From Haloarcula rubra (lineage in GTDB: Archaea > Halobacteriota > Halobacteria > Halobacteriales > Haloarculaceae), in NCBI RefSeq assembly GCF_019599465.1, contig NZ_RKLR01000004.1, positions 124,001-188,000 of the forward strand: a DNA stretch of 64,000 nt, in the 5' to 3' direction. Below the pieces are notes generated by a model. The model was not told the origin of the DNA and did no database searches. It saw nothing but the letters and a program-made list of their open reading frames with translations. Shown piece by piece: positions 8,487 to 20,719 of this stretch (its first letter is position 1; each line of letters begins with the position of its first letter). The position numbers and the translations under genes were made by a program.

Positions 8487-9745
8487 GCGACGACGGTCAC
8501 GCGGGCGAGCGGACACCGATGCTCGAGGCCGAGGACGTCAGCGTCTCGCTGGGCGGCACGCAGATTCTCTCCGGCGTCGACTTCTCGGCCGCGTGTGGCT
8601 CCGTCGTCGGTCTGGTCGGCCCCAACGGCGCGGGGAAGACGACGGTCCTGCGGACGCTCAGGGCGACGCTCTCGCCCGACAGTGGGACGGTACGGGTCGC
8701 CGGCGAACCCATCGACGACCTCTCCTCGAAAGAGGTGAGCAGGCGCGTCGCCAGTACGCCGCAGGCGACGACGCTCTCCTTCGACTTCACCGTCGAACAG
8801 ACCGTCGAGATGGGACGGACGCCACACCTCGGCCGGTTCGAGCGTGCCGACGAGGACGACGACGACGCCGTACGGGCGGCGATGGAGCGCGCCGACGTGG
8901 CGCAGTTCGCCGACCGCACCGTCACGTCGCTCTCCGGCGGCGAGCGCCAGCGAGTCCTGCTGGCCCGGGCGCTCGCACAGGAGACGCCGGTCCTACTGCT
9001 GGACGAACCGACGGCCAATCTGGACGTCAACCACGCCGTCCGCACGCTGGAACTCGTCACGGACCTCGTCGCCGAGGGGAAGACGGCCGTCGCGGCCATC
9101 CACGACCTCAATCTGGCCGCCCGCTACTGCGACGAACTGGTCGTACTCTCCGACGGCGAGGTCCGGGCGGCCGGCGACCCGCGCGAGGTGCTCACGTCCG
9201 AGACGCTCGGGGACGCGTTCGACGCCGAGACGCTCGTGACCCGCCAGCCCGGAACGGACGCGCCGCTGGTGACGCCGCTCCCCGACCGCGCACCTATCGA
9301 CAGGACAGTCCACGTCGTCGGAACCGGCACGCAAGCCGCCGCTGCCGTCGCCCGCCTCGTCGCCGCCGGCAGTTCCGTCACCGTCGGCGTCGTGCCGGCG
9401 GGCGACGCCGCCGCCGAACGCGCCCGCGAACTCGACTGTCCGGTCGTCACCGTCCCGCCGTTCGCCGGCGTCGACAGCAACGCACGGGCGCGAGCGACGG
9501 AACTGGCCCGCGAGGCCGACGCCGTGGTCGTCGCTGGCGACGTTGGCGACGCCAACCAGTCCGTCGTCGCCGCCGCCTCGCGACTCGTCGCCGTCGCGGG
9601 CGAGGGCGTCCCCCGAGTCGAGTCCGAACGGACCACCGTCACCACCGTCGAGTCGCTGCCGGCGGCCGTCGCCGACTGCTCGCCCCCGCCCCGAGACGCC
9701 GACGACCCCGTGCCACGGTCACAGGAACAGCAAGACCGATACTGA
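8483..9745 (+). CDS. btuD: Cobalamin-type ABC transporter ATPase with haloarchaeal C-terminal extension
   Basis: ATPase of 420 aa starting at GTG 8483, overlapping the btuC stop. The ABC domain covers residues 1-255: Walker A GPNGAGKTT (46-54), signature LSGGERQR (150-157), Walker B VLLLDEPTANLD (about 170-181) and switch His (AAIHD). From about residue 275 a second domain begins (TVHVVGTGTQAAAAVARLV) with a Rossmann-like alternation of strands and glycines. It is absent from bacterial BtuD but usual in haloarchaeal homologues, and its role is unknown. Translationally coupled to btuC. Confidence 0.88.
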   Translation: MSDDGHAGERTPMLEAEDVSVSLGGTQILSGVDFSAACGSVVGLVGPNGAGKTTVLRTLRATLSPDSGTVRVAGEPIDDLSSKEVSRRVASTPQATTLSFDFTVEQTVEMGRTPHLGRFERADEDDDDAVRAAMERADVAQFADRTVTSLSGGERQRVLLARALAQETPVLLLDEPTANLDVNHAVRTLELVTDLVAEGKTAVAAIHDLNLAARYCDELVVLSDGEVRAAGDPREVLTSETLGDAFDAETLVTRQPGTDAPLVTPLPDRAPIDRTVHVVGTGTQAAAAVARLVAAGSSVTVGVVPAGDAAAERARELDCPVVTVPPFAGVDSNARARATELAREADAVVVAGDVGDANQSVVAAASRLVAVAGEGVPRVESERTTVTTVESLPAAVADCSPPPRDADDPVPRSQEQQDRY

Positions 9746-9764
9746 CCCGCTCCCTAGCCCGCCC

Positions 9765-12134
9765 GTGGACGACACTATCGCGTGGCTCCGCGACCGACCC
9801 TACTACGAGGGCCAAATCGTCGACGAGCGGACGGTGCCGGGCCGGGACGCCACCGTCGCCGACTGTGCGCTGAACGCACGCCTCGCTGACGTGCTGGCCG
9901 ACGAGGGTATCACGGAGCTCTACGCCCACCAGACCGCCGCCGTCGAGTCGGTTCGCGACGGCGAGAACGTCGTCCTCGCGACGGAGACGGCCAGCGGCAA
10001 GAGTCTGGCCTACACCGTCCCCGCCTTCGAGCGGGCGCTGGACCGGCGCGCGACGACGCTGTACGTCGCCCCGCAGGTGGCGCTCATCAACGACCAGACG
10101 GAGACGCTCTCCGAACTGGCGCAGGGCCTCGGCTTCGCATCGGGCGTCTCCGTCGCCCAGTACACCGGCCGCCAGTCGAAATCCGAGAAGGAGGCCATCC
10201 GGGAGCGTCAGCCGACCGTCCTCCTGACGACGCCGGACATGCTCCACTACGGCATCCTGTCCCACGCGCACCGCCTCTGGGACTGGTTCTTCCAGCGCCT
10301 CGAAACCGTGGTCGTCGACGAGGTCCACGGCTACCGCGGCGTCTTCGGCAGTCACGTCTCGCTCGTCATGCGCCGTCTGTCGCGCATCGCCGAGCGGTTC
10401 GACAGCGACCCGGAGTGGGTCTGCTGTTCGGCGACCATCGGCAACCCAGTCGACCACGCTGCCGCCGTCACCGGCCAGTCCGAGTCGTCGTACACGCTCG
10501 TCGACGAAGACACGAGCGCCAGCGGCCCGCGACACTGGCTGCTGTGGAACCCGCCCGAGTACGAGGGGGGTGATGGCTGGGGGAGCGGCCGCCGGAAGTC
10601 CAGCCACGTCGAGACGAAACGCCTGTTCCTCGACCTCGTCGAACGCGGCCTCCAGACGGTGGTGTTCGCCGGGTCCCGACAGACCGCCGAGCGGTACGCC
10701 AGCGACAGCGCAGACGCGTTGCGGGACAGGGGCCACCACGACCTCGCCGACGGCGTGGGCGCGTACCAGGCGGCGCTCACCGACGAGAAGCGCCGCGACC
10801 TCGAGACCCGGTTGCAGTCCGGGGACCTGCGCGGCGTCTGGTCGACCAGCGCGCTCGAACTCGGCGTCGACGTGGGCGGCCTCGACGCCGTCTTGCTGGA
10901 CGGCTACCCCGGCACGCGGATGCGCGCGTTCCAGCAGGCCGGACGCGCGGGCCGGGGCACCGACCCGGCGCTGGTCGTCCTCGTCGGCGGCGAGGACCAA
11001 CTCGACCAGTACGTCCTCCGCAACCCGGCGACGCTGTTCGAGAAAGAGGCCGAGCAGGCAGTGACGAACCCCGAGAACGAGCAGTTGCTCCCGAACCACG
11101 TGCTGGCGGCCGCCGGGGAGAACTGGCTCTCCCCCGACGACGACCGGCACTTCGGCGGGACGTTCCCGGACGTGGTCGCGGACCTCGAATCGGCCGGGAA
11201 ACTGGACCGCCGGACGACGGATAAGGGAGTTCGCTGGACCTCGAACGGTCGCCCGCACCACGACATGAGCCTCCGCACCGTCGACGACCGCGAGGTGAAA
11301 CTGGTGGCGAAGGGCGACGTCGTCGCGAGACTCCCCTTCGAGGACGCCCTGCGGGACGCCCACCCCGGCGCAATCTACCACCATCAGGGGCGGCGCTACG
11401 AGGTGACGGACCTCGACCTCTCGACGGGCGTCGCCGAACTCGATCGGACGTGGGCGGACTACTACACCCGCGTCCTGCACGACAAGACCATCACCGTCGA
11501 GACAGACTTACAGGAGCGACCGCTCCCGACCCGCGAGGACGTCCCCGTCCGGTTCGCGTCGGTGACGATGCGCAAGCAGATTACGGGCTACGAGCGCCGC
11601 GACGGGTCGTCGGGCGAGGTACTGGGCCAGCGCCCCCTCGACCTGCCGGAGACCACGCTGGAGACGAAGGCGCTGTACTACACGGTGCCGAGCGACCTCG
11701 AGAGTCAGATTCGCGGCGCGGCCTACGAGACCGGCGAGGACACTGCGGGGGCCGAGACGGACGGCGGGGACCTCGGCGACTTCCCCGGTGCCATCCACGC
11801 GGCCGAGCACGCGATGATTTCGATGTTCCCCTTCGAGTACCTCTGTGACCGCGGCGACGTCGGCGGCCTGTCGACGCCGCACCACCCGCACACCGGCGAC
11901 CCGACCATCTTCATCTACGACGGCTATCCGGGGGGTATCGGGTTGACGCGGGCGGGCTACCACGACGTCGGCCCGTTGATGGACACCACGCTGTCGATGC
12001 TGCGCTCCTGTGACTGTGCCGACGGCTGTCCGGCCTGCGTGCAGTCGCCCCACTGCGGCAACGCCAACGACCCGCTGGACAAACACGGCGCCGTCCACCT
12101 GCTGGACGGACTCACCGACGGCGAGGACGTCTGA
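9765..12134 (+). CDS. DEAD/DEAH-box DNA helicase of the Hrq1/MrfA type with C-terminal four-cysteine domain
   Basis: Superfamily 2 helicase, 789 aa, probably a 3'-5' DNA repair helicase. Motif I is LATETASGKS (71-80), motif II VVVDEVHGYRG, motif III SAT, motif VI QQAGRAGRG. The C-terminal DUF1998/MZB-type region ends in CDCADGCPACVQSPHCGN, a four-cysteine cluster that coordinates zinc in MrfA. It begins at GTG 9765, just after btuD. An ATG further upstream in frame would overlap btuD by 200 bases and is rejected. The family has roles in crosslink or mitomycin damage repair in bacteria and yeast; that role here is inference. Confidence 0.85.
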   Translation: MDDTIAWLRDRPYYEGQIVDERTVPGRDATVADCALNARLADVLADEGITELYAHQTAAVESVRDGENVVLATETASGKSLAYTVPAFERALDRRATTLYVAPQVALINDQTETLSELAQGLGFASGVSVAQYTGRQSKSEKEAIRERQPTVLLTTPDMLHYGILSHAHRLWDWFFQRLETVVVDEVHGYRGVFGSHVSLVMRRLSRIAERFDSDPEWVCCSATIGNPVDHAAAVTGQSESSYTLVDEDTSASGPRHWLLWNPPEYEGGDGWGSGRRKSSHVETKRLFLDLVERGLQTVVFAGSRQTAERYASDSADALRDRGHHDLADGVGAYQAALTDEKRRDLETRLQSGDLRGVWSTSALELGVDVGGLDAVLLDGYPGTRMRAFQQAGRAGRGTDPALVVLVGGEDQLDQYVLRNPATLFEKEAEQAVTNPENEQLLPNHVLAAAGENWLSPDDDRHFGGTFPDVVADLESAGKLDRRTTDKGVRWTSNGRPHHDMSLRTVDDREVKLVAKGDVVARLPFEDALRDAHPGAIYHHQGRRYEVTDLDLSTGVAELDRTWADYYTRVLHDKTITVETDLQERPLPTREDVPVRFASVTMRKQITGYERRDGSSGEVLGQRPLDLPETTLETKALYYTVPSDLESQIRGAAYETGEDTAGAETDGGDLGDFPGAIHAAEHAMISMFPFEYLCDRGDVGGLSTPHHPHTGDPTIFIYDGYPGGIGLTRAGYHDVGPLMDTTLSMLRSCDCADGCPACVQSPHCGNANDPLDKHGAVHLLDGLTDGEDV

Positions 12135-12135
12135 C

Positions 12136-12999
12136 TCACTCCGCCGGGGCGACGGACTCGTGGACGGTCACCTCGCCGGAGAGCTCCGTGTGTGGGGACT
12201 CGCTGAGGTCGATGCCCTCCGCCCGGCAGGCCTCGTGGACGCCGCGGACGAACGCCGACTCGACCGACAGCGCACGGTTCTTCCGCTCGACGGGGAGCCA
12301 CACGCGCCCTATCAACAGGACGGAACTGCCCGTCAACTCCGAGACGGCGACGCTCGGCGCGGGTTTCTCGTGGACGTGGTCCAGGTCGCGGGCGACGTTG
12401 CGGATGATGGCCTCCACCTCGTATAGGTCCGTCTCGTAGTCGACGCCGAACTCGTAGGAGATGCCGACGGGGTCCGTCGACGTGTGGTTCGTCACCGCCG
12501 TCGTCGCCAGCGTCGTGTTCGGGACGACGATGCGCTCGTTGTCCGGCGTCCGCACGCGGGTCACGCGGAGGTCGATGTCGACGACGGTCCCCTGCTTGCC
12601 GTCCCACTCGATGGTGTCGCCGACGTTCAGGTCGGGGTCGGTGACGATGAACGCGCCCGAGACGAAGTTGCCCAACACGTCCTGGGCGGCCAACCCGACG
12701 GCGACGGTGATGCCGGCGGCGATGAGCGTCGACCCGGCGAGGCTCCCCCTGAACCCCGCGAGACTGGCCGCGACGACGACGGTGACGACCACCACGAGGA
12801 GGTGGGTCGCGCTCACGAGCGCGCTCACGACGGTCCGGTTGAACTGCGAGCGCTCCAACGCCCAGCGAGCGCTCGGGACGACGATTAGACGGCCGATGGC
12901 GTACAACAGGGCCGCCACGGCCAGAAACTCCGCGCCGTCGTTCGCGAGTTGGACGTACGTCTCGGTGATGTCACCGGGGAAAGTGCCAGAGAACTGCAT
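12136..12999 (-). CDS. MscS-family mechanosensitive ion channel
   Basis: Small-conductance mechanosensitive channel, 287 aa. It has three TM helices in the first 110 residues. The third, pore-lining helix is rich in Ala/Gly (GLAAQDVLGNFVSGAFI), followed by the MscS beta domain (VGDTIEWDGKQGTVVDIDLRVTRVRT) and an alpha/beta C-terminal cage domain. It would release solutes on hypo-osmotic shock. Start at MQFSGTFPGD (12999); the longer frame to 13065 adds a polar stretch with no homology. Convergent with the helicase, only one base apart. Confidence 0.9.
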   Translation of the reverse strand: MQFSGTFPGDITETYVQLANDGAEFLAVAALLYAIGRLIVVPSARWALERSQFNRTVVSALVSATHLLVVVVTVVVAASLAGFRGSLAGSTLIAAGITVAVGLAAQDVLGNFVSGAFIVTDPDLNVGDTIEWDGKQGTVVDIDLRVTRVRTPDNERIVVPNTTLATTAVTNHTSTDPVGISYEFGVDYETDLYEVEAIIRNVARDLDHVHEKPAPSVAVSELTGSSVLLIGRVWLPVERKNRALSVESAFVRGVHEACRAEGIDLSESPHTELSGEVTVHESVAPAE

Positions 13000-13068
13000 A
13001 GCGGGGCTACCGCCGGGGCGGAGGTAAAAACTGGCCGTCGGGTCCGTGGTCGGACGGGGGTGCACCGA

Positions 13069-13482
13069 CTACCCGACGCGCTCGTCGAGAATCAGCCGCG
13101 TCTTCGTGCTCACGACCTCGTCCAACTCCCGCGCTCGCGTGATGAGGTCGTTGACCTCGCCCGTGTCGGTGGCGTCGACGACGACGACGATGTCCTCCTC
13201 GCCGGAGACCTGCCAGACGAAGTCGACGGACGGCCACTCGGCGATGCGGTCGGTCACCGCCGCCGTGTCCACGTCGACGTCGACGCCGACCTCTATCATC
13301 GACTTGACGTTCCCGGTGCGCGTCGCGACGGTGAACCGCTCGATGACGCCGTCCTCGACCAGTCGCTCGACCCGGTTGCGCACGGTCCCCTCGGAGGTGC
13401 CCACGTCGTCGGCTATCTCCGTGTAGGGGGTCCGGGCGTCCTTCCGGAGTATCGAGAGTATCTCCCTGTCCAGTTCGTCCAT
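13069..13482 (-). CDS. Lrp/AsnC-family transcriptional regulator
   Basis: Regulator of 137 aa. It has an N-terminal winged HTH (MDELDREILSILRKDARTPY through TSEGTVRNRVERLVEDGVI, residues 1-50) followed by a RAM-like ligand domain (VDVDVDTAAVTDRI through LDEVVSTKTRLIL). Start MDELD at 13482 is favoured; an alternative ATG at 13506 adds MGGKRPIS. The gene is divergent from carA. The palindrome at 13519-13533 lies in front of both genes, so autoregulation and control of carbamoyl phosphate synthesis are plausible. The effector, probably an amino acid, is unknown. Confidence 0.88.
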   Translation of the reverse strand: MDELDREILSILRKDARTPYTEIADDVGTSEGTVRNRVERLVEDGVIERFTVATRTGNVKSMIEVGVDVDVDTAAVTDRIAEWPSVDFVWQVSGEEDIVVVVDATDTGEVNDLITRARELDEVVSTKTRLILDERVG

Positions 13483-13518
13483 CGAGATTGGACGCTTCCC
13501 ACCCACCGGACTTGAGGA

Positions 13519-13533
13519 TTACGAAAATCGTAA
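13519..13533. promoter_or_regulatory. Lrp-type palindromic operator between the regulator gene and carA
   Basis: TTACGA-AAA-TCGTAA is a perfect inverted repeat with a 3-base centre, matching the TACGAnnnTCGTA form typical of Lrp/AsnC operators. On the plus strand a TATA-like CTTATGAA follows at about 13553-13560, some 25-32 bases before the carA ATG (13585). On the minus strand the palindrome lies where the BRE of the regulator gene's own promoter would be. Confidence 0.65.
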
Positions 13534-13584
13534 CTCGGCTTCGAAAGCAACCCTTATGAACTGGAATCCTGTACGCATCTCGTA

Positions 13585-14631
13585 ATGACAGACGCATACG
13601 TAGCGCTGGAGGGTGACCGCGTCATCGAGGCCCGCGCACGCGCGCCGGGCACGGCACGCGGCGAAGTGGTGTTCACGACCGCCTACACCGGCTACGAGGA
13701 GAGTCTGACCGACCCGTCCTACGAGGAACAGGTCCTCACGTTCTCGTACCCGCTCATCGGGAACTACGGCGTCCGCGAGGAGCGGTTCGAGTCCGACCGC
13801 GTCCACCCGCGTGCGGCCGTCGCCCGCGAGATGACCGACGACGTCGCCGAGTGGCTGGAGAGCGAGGGCGTCCCCGCCGTCGACCACCTCGACACCCGCG
13901 ACATCGTCACCGAGATTCGCGACGAAGGGGCGATGAAGTGCGGTATCGCCGCCGGCCCGGACGTGACGAAGCAGGACGCGCTGGACGAACTCCACCAGTG
14001 CAAGCACATGTCCGACCACACGGACATCGGCGCGCAGGTCTCCGTCGACGACGTCGAGGTCCACAACGAAGACGGCGACGGCGCGACCGTCGCCCTCGTC
14101 GACTGCGGTGCGAAGGGCTCTATCATCGAGTCGCTGGTCGAACGCGACGCCGCCGTCCACGTCTTCCCGTACGACGCGAGCGAGGACGACGTGGCCGCCG
14201 TCGACCCGGACCTCCTGTTCATCTCGAACGGCCCCGGCGACCCCCAGAACTTCGAGCAGGCCGGCGAACTCGTCGAGACGTACGTCGGCGACGTGCCGCT
14301 GGCGGGCATCTGTCTCGGCCAGCAGGTCGTCGCCAACGCGCTCGGCGGCGAGACGGAGAAGATGGAGTTCGGTCACCGCGGAGTCAACCAGCCAGTGCGT
14401 GACCTCCGCACGAATCAGGTCGTGATGACGACCCAGAACCACGGCTACACCGTCGCCGAACCCGGCGACAAACTCGACGTGACGCAGGTCAACGTCAACG
14501 ACGACACCCCCGAGGGACTGGAGAACGACGACCTAGACATCATCACCCGCCAGTACCACCCCGAGGCCAACCCCGGCCCGCACGACTCGCTCGGCTTCTT
14601 CGACGACGTGCTGGGGATGGCAGGGGAGTAG
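13585..14631 (+). CDS. carA: Carbamoyl phosphate synthase small (glutaminase) subunit
   Basis: Releases ammonia from glutamine for carbamoyl phosphate synthesis (arginine and pyrimidine pathways). Length 348 aa. The N-terminal CPSase small-chain domain starts YVALEGDRVIEARARAPG and contains TAYTGYEESLTDPSY. The class I glutamine amidotransferase domain has the nucleophile in LAGICLGQQ (Cys near residue 243) and the His/Glu pair in QYHPEANPGP. It stands alone: carB is 4.9 kb away on the other strand, unlike the usual carAB operon. The two probably assemble as a heterodimer. Confidence 0.96.
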   Translation: MTDAYVALEGDRVIEARARAPGTARGEVVFTTAYTGYEESLTDPSYEEQVLTFSYPLIGNYGVREERFESDRVHPRAAVAREMTDDVAEWLESEGVPAVDHLDTRDIVTEIRDEGAMKCGIAAGPDVTKQDALDELHQCKHMSDHTDIGAQVSVDDVEVHNEDGDGATVALVDCGAKGSIIESLVERDAAVHVFPYDASEDDVAAVDPDLLFISNGPGDPQNFEQAGELVETYVGDVPLAGICLGQQVVANALGGETEKMEFGHRGVNQPVRDLRTNQVVMTTQNHGYTVAEPGDKLDVTQVNVNDDTPEGLENDDLDIITRQYHPEANPGPHDSLGFFDDVLGMAGE

Positions 14632-14737
14632 CGAGACTCCGACCGCAGCGAGGGGTCTCGGACAGTGCGAGCGGCGCGACCGTAGGGCGCGGCCCCCGAC
14701 GGTTTCGAACATCGAACCGAACAGCGCGACCGACCGT

Positions 14738-15664
14738 CTAGCCGCCAGCGAACCGCTCGGCCCACGGCCGGAGGACGGCCGTGACGGCCTCGTTCATCGG
14801 AACCTCGACGTCGGTGCCTTCGGCGTGGCGGACGACAGCGGCGTTCAGCGCGTCGAGTTCCATCGCCTTCTCGTGGGTCAGGTCGTAGTGCAGCGAGGAG
14901 TACGAGTCCGCGTCGAGGTCCTCGGCGAACGCGACCCACTCGTCGGCGGTGTCTTCTGGGAGCGCCACGTCGTTCGCCCGCGCGACGGCACACACCTCCT
15001 CGACGATGCGGCGGTACATCCGCCACGAGTCCTCGTGTGCACGGACGTCGCCGACCGGCAGGCGCGTCGCCGCGGTCATCCCGGAGTGGGCGCAGATGAA
15101 CGCGAACTTCCGCCACAGTTCGACGTCGATGTCGTCGGCGAGGACGGCTTCGACGCCCGAACACGAGCGCAGGGCGTCGTCGAGCGCCGCGATTCGGTCG
15201 GTGCGCTCGCCGTCGAGTTCGCCGTAGACGAAGCGGGCCGGGCCGCCGGTGTGTTCGACGACGCCCGGGTCGGCGATGGTCGAGAAGATGTAGGTGACGC
15301 CGCCGACGACGTGGGACTCGCCTATCTCGTCGGCCAGCCATCGCTCGTTGTCGACGCCGTTCTGGAACGAGACGACGGCGGTGTCGTCGTCCAGAAGGGG
15401 GCCGAGGTCCGTCGCCGCCTCGCGCGTGTCGTGGGCCTTCACGCAGAACAGGACGTAGTCGACGGGGCCGATATCGGCCGGGTCGTCGGTCGCGGGCAGT
15501 TTGACCGCGGTGTCGCCGGCGACGCTCTCGACGGTGAGGCCGTCGGTCCGGAGCGCGTCTAGGTGGTCGCCGCGGGCTAACAGGTGGACCTCGTGACCGG
15601 CGTCGGCCAGTCGGGCGCCGAGGTAGCCGCCGACGCCGCCGGCACCGAACACTGCGAAGCGCAT
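14738..15664 (-). CDS. panE: 2-dehydropantoate (ketopantoate) 2-reductase
   Basis: NADPH-dependent reduction of ketopantoate to pantoate in the coenzyme A pathway. Length 308 aa. It has an N-terminal Rossmann fold with FGAGGVGGYLGARLADAGHE (residues 5-24). Conserved family positions follow: FCVKAHDT, SFQNGVDNE, and ELWRKFAFICAHSGMTA with the catalytic-region Lys. The helical C-terminal dimer domain covers the rest. Haloarchaea make CoA partly by archaeal enzymes but do carry PanE-family reductases. The exact substrate is by family only. Confidence 0.85.
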   Translation of the reverse strand: MRFAVFGAGGVGGYLGARLADAGHEVHLLARGDHLDALRTDGLTVESVAGDTAVKLPATDDPADIGPVDYVLFCVKAHDTREAATDLGPLLDDDTAVVSFQNGVDNERWLADEIGESHVVGGVTYIFSTIADPGVVEHTGGPARFVYGELDGERTDRIAALDDALRSCSGVEAVLADDIDVELWRKFAFICAHSGMTAATRLPVGDVRAHEDSWRMYRRIVEEVCAVARANDVALPEDTADEWVAFAEDLDADSYSSLHYDLTHEKAMELDALNAAVVRHAEGTDVEVPMNEAVTAVLRPWAERFAGG

Positions 15665-15706
15665 GGTCGACAGTGACGGCGGGCCGGACCGTAGCTGTTT
15701 GGTCGC

Positions 15707-16156
15707 TCAGAGGCGGTCGCCCGGCACCCGGCGGCCGACCAGCCGCCAGTTCCGTACGCTCCAGTACCCCAGCCCCGAGGCGACGAGCGCCGCGGCGACG
15801 AGGTAGACGAACAGGTCCGACGAGACGACCACCTCGGGGTTCTCGACGGCGTAGACGACGCCTTCGGTGCCCAGTGCGACTTGCAGGAAGCCGACGATGC
15901 CGGCGACGCTGGCACCGACGAGGCCGCGCTGTCCTCGGTGGCGGGACTCCTCGAGGACGACGAGACCGGCGACGAACGTGACGGCGCCCGCGAGGACGTA
16001 CAGCTGGAGCCGCGAGGACGCGTCACTGGCCCCACCGGTGACGAGCGCCACCACGCCGACGAAGGCGGCGGTCAACGCCAGCGTACACACCCCCACGAGA
16101 CCCCCGGTGCGGAGCAGCACCGCCCGGTCGACTCGCTGGCCTCTCCTCGTCGCCAT
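15707..16156 (-). CDS. Conserved haloarchaeal four-TM membrane protein, function unknown
   Basis: 149 aa with four hydrophobic helices: about residues 15-40, 50-67, 82-100 and 112-132. A basic N-terminus (MATRRGQRVDR) and basic C-terminus point to both ends inside. No enzymatic motif is visible. It lies 42 bases upstream of panE in the same direction and may be cotranscribed, but no functional link is evident. Codon use matches the chromosome. Confidence 0.65.
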   Translation of the reverse strand: MATRRGQRVDRAVLLRTGGLVGVCTLALTAAFVGVVALVTGGASDASSRLQLYVLAGAVTFVAGLVVLEESRHRGQRGLVGASVAGIVGFLQVALGTEGVVYAVENPEVVVSSDLFVYLVAAALVASGLGYWSVRNWRLVGRRVPGDRL

Positions 16157-16221
16157 CGACGACTAGTTGGTAACTATCGCGGAAAAACACCGGTCAGACG
16201 GGCGTCAGACGGCCGGACGCC

Positions 16222-19470
<3,249 letters not shown>

Positions 19471-19513
19471 TACCCGAATCGAACCCACACATCGTAATAA
19501 GCCCGGCGAAAAG

Positions 19514-19548
19514 GTACGAGTCTCGAAGCCCGATTTCGAATATCGTAA
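19514..19548 (-). promoter_or_regulatory. Pair of Lrp-like operator sites upstream of carB
   Basis: Two imperfect copies of the palindrome seen at carA: GTACGA-GTC-TCGAAG (19514-19528) and TTTCGA-ATA-TCGTAA (19534-19548). Their centres are 20 bases apart, two helical turns, so two dimers could bind the same face of the DNA. The carB TATA-like box is at about 19496-19504. Functional assignment is inferred from similarity to the carA site and its neighbouring Lrp gene. Confidence 0.5.
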
Positions 19549-19590
19549 TGCGACACCCTCACACGGGGGTCGTTGACACCCGTCCCCGGT

Positions 19591-19821
19591 TCAGTTGCCG
19601 CGTTCGTCGACCCGGTAGCGGTACGGTTGGCCCTCGATGACCTCGACCTCGCCGGTCTGTGCTCGGCGACCGAGTACCGTCGCGACGCGGTGGGCACTGC
19701 CGAAGTCCTCGTCGTGTTCCTCCAGCAAGTCGAGAATCTCGCGGGCCGTCAGCGGGCCGTCGGCGTCGGCGTCGTCGAGCACCGAGATGATGCGCTCGAA
19801 CTCGCCGTGGCGGATGGCCAT
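19591..19821 (-). CDS. Small winged-helix-like protein, function unknown
   Basis: 76 aa: MAIRHGEFERIISVLDDAD followed by a helix-turn-helix-like segment (PLTAREILDLLEEHDEDF, SAHRVATVLGRRAQTGEVEV) and a short wing (QPYRYRV). This resembles small haloarchaeal HTH proteins. The start at 19821 is chosen over 19848 because TTATATGG, about 27 bases upstream, would be the TATA box of a leaderless gene. No partner gene is evident. Probably DNA binding, possibly a local regulator. Confidence 0.6.
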   Translation of the reverse strand: MAIRHGEFERIISVLDDADADGPLTAREILDLLEEHDEDFGSAHRVATVLGRRAQTGEVEVIEGQPYRYRVDERGN

Positions 19822-19917
19822 AGAGACATACAAAACCCCAAACACCATATAACACCGTCAGACAGGCGTCAGACGGCATTTTAGGAGAAATCGCAGGACG
19901 GCGGCGTGCCCTCTCTG

Positions 19918-20682
19918 TCAGCCACTGTCATACGGCGTCGTCGTCGCCGTCCCACGCCGCGTCTCGTCGGGCCAGCGCTCGCGGACCCACGCCGGTCGCT
20001 CCACCGTCGTCGTCCCGAGGTCGGTGTACCGGAACCGGTGGTCGGCGGTCGCGTTCCGCTCCGTGTTGCGATAGCTGACGACGAACGACCGGACCAACCC
20101 CGACGGTGCGACGACGGCGCGGACGACGTACCGGTCGACCCGTTCGAAGCCGTCCGGCGCCCGCCGGACGACGAGTTCGTAGCCGTCGGGGTGGGACTCG
20201 ACGGCGGCGGGCCCCGCCGGGAGGAAACTCCGCACGAGCCGGCCGGTGACGTGGCCGAACCGGTCGTGTGCGGGCACCGACTGTCCGCGGACGAACTTCA
20301 TACCGAGCGGACGGCGGTAACGGTCGTACCGGACGGCGCCGTCGACGAACGTCCGGTCGCTGTAGCCGCCGCCCCGTTGCTCGCTCCGGTAGTGGTACCG
20401 GCGTTCGCTCTCGACCGCCAGTCGGGTCCGTCCGTCGCGGGCACCCACCGTCCACTGGAGGGTGAGGGTGTACGAACGCTGGTACAGCGCACGCCGGTGT
20501 GCGCGTGCGAGGGTGTCGGCGCTCGCGACGCTGTCGTTCGTCAGGCCCGGGACGGCGGCGGGCCCGGTCGGTTCTGCCGGGACCGGGGCGGGCGTCACCG
20601 TCTCCGGTCGGTCGGCGGCGGTGAAGCCGCTACACCCGGCCACGACGAACGCGGCGGCGACGGCGACGGCACGCCAGCGCAT
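19918..20682 (-). CDS. Haloarchaeal lipoprotein of unknown function
   Basis: 254 aa. A signal peptide is followed by a lipobox, VVAGCSG (Cys17). The mature part begins with a Thr/Pro-rich linker, then a domain with repeated beta strands (RSYTLTLQWTVGARDGRTRLAVESERRYHYRSE) and a paired DRYVVRAVVAPSGLVRSFVV segment. This shape resembles LolA/LppX-like outer-surface lipoproteins common in Halobacteria, but I cannot name a ligand. Transcribed in the same direction as its downstream neighbours, and separate from them. Confidence 0.65.
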   Translation of the reverse strand: MRWRAVAVAAAFVVAGCSGFTAADRPETVTPAPVPAEPTGPAAVPGLTNDSVASADTLARAHRRALYQRSYTLTLQWTVGARDGRTRLAVESERRYHYRSEQRGGGYSDRTFVDGAVRYDRYRRPLGMKFVRGQSVPAHDRFGHVTGRLVRSFLPAGPAAVESHPDGYELVVRRAPDGFERVDRYVVRAVVAPSGLVRSFVVSYRNTERNATADHRFRYTDLGTTTVERPAWVRERWPDETRRGTATTTPYDSG

Positions 20683-20719
20683 GTCGGCGATTCGGACCGC
20701 ACGCAGGAAACAGTAGCGC

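Noticed and set aside
14704-14716. TTCGA-ACA-TCGAA palindrome after carA
   Set aside because: Resembles the carA/carB operator but lies between two convergent gene ends, so it is not a promoter site; noted as a warning that the motif can occur by chance.
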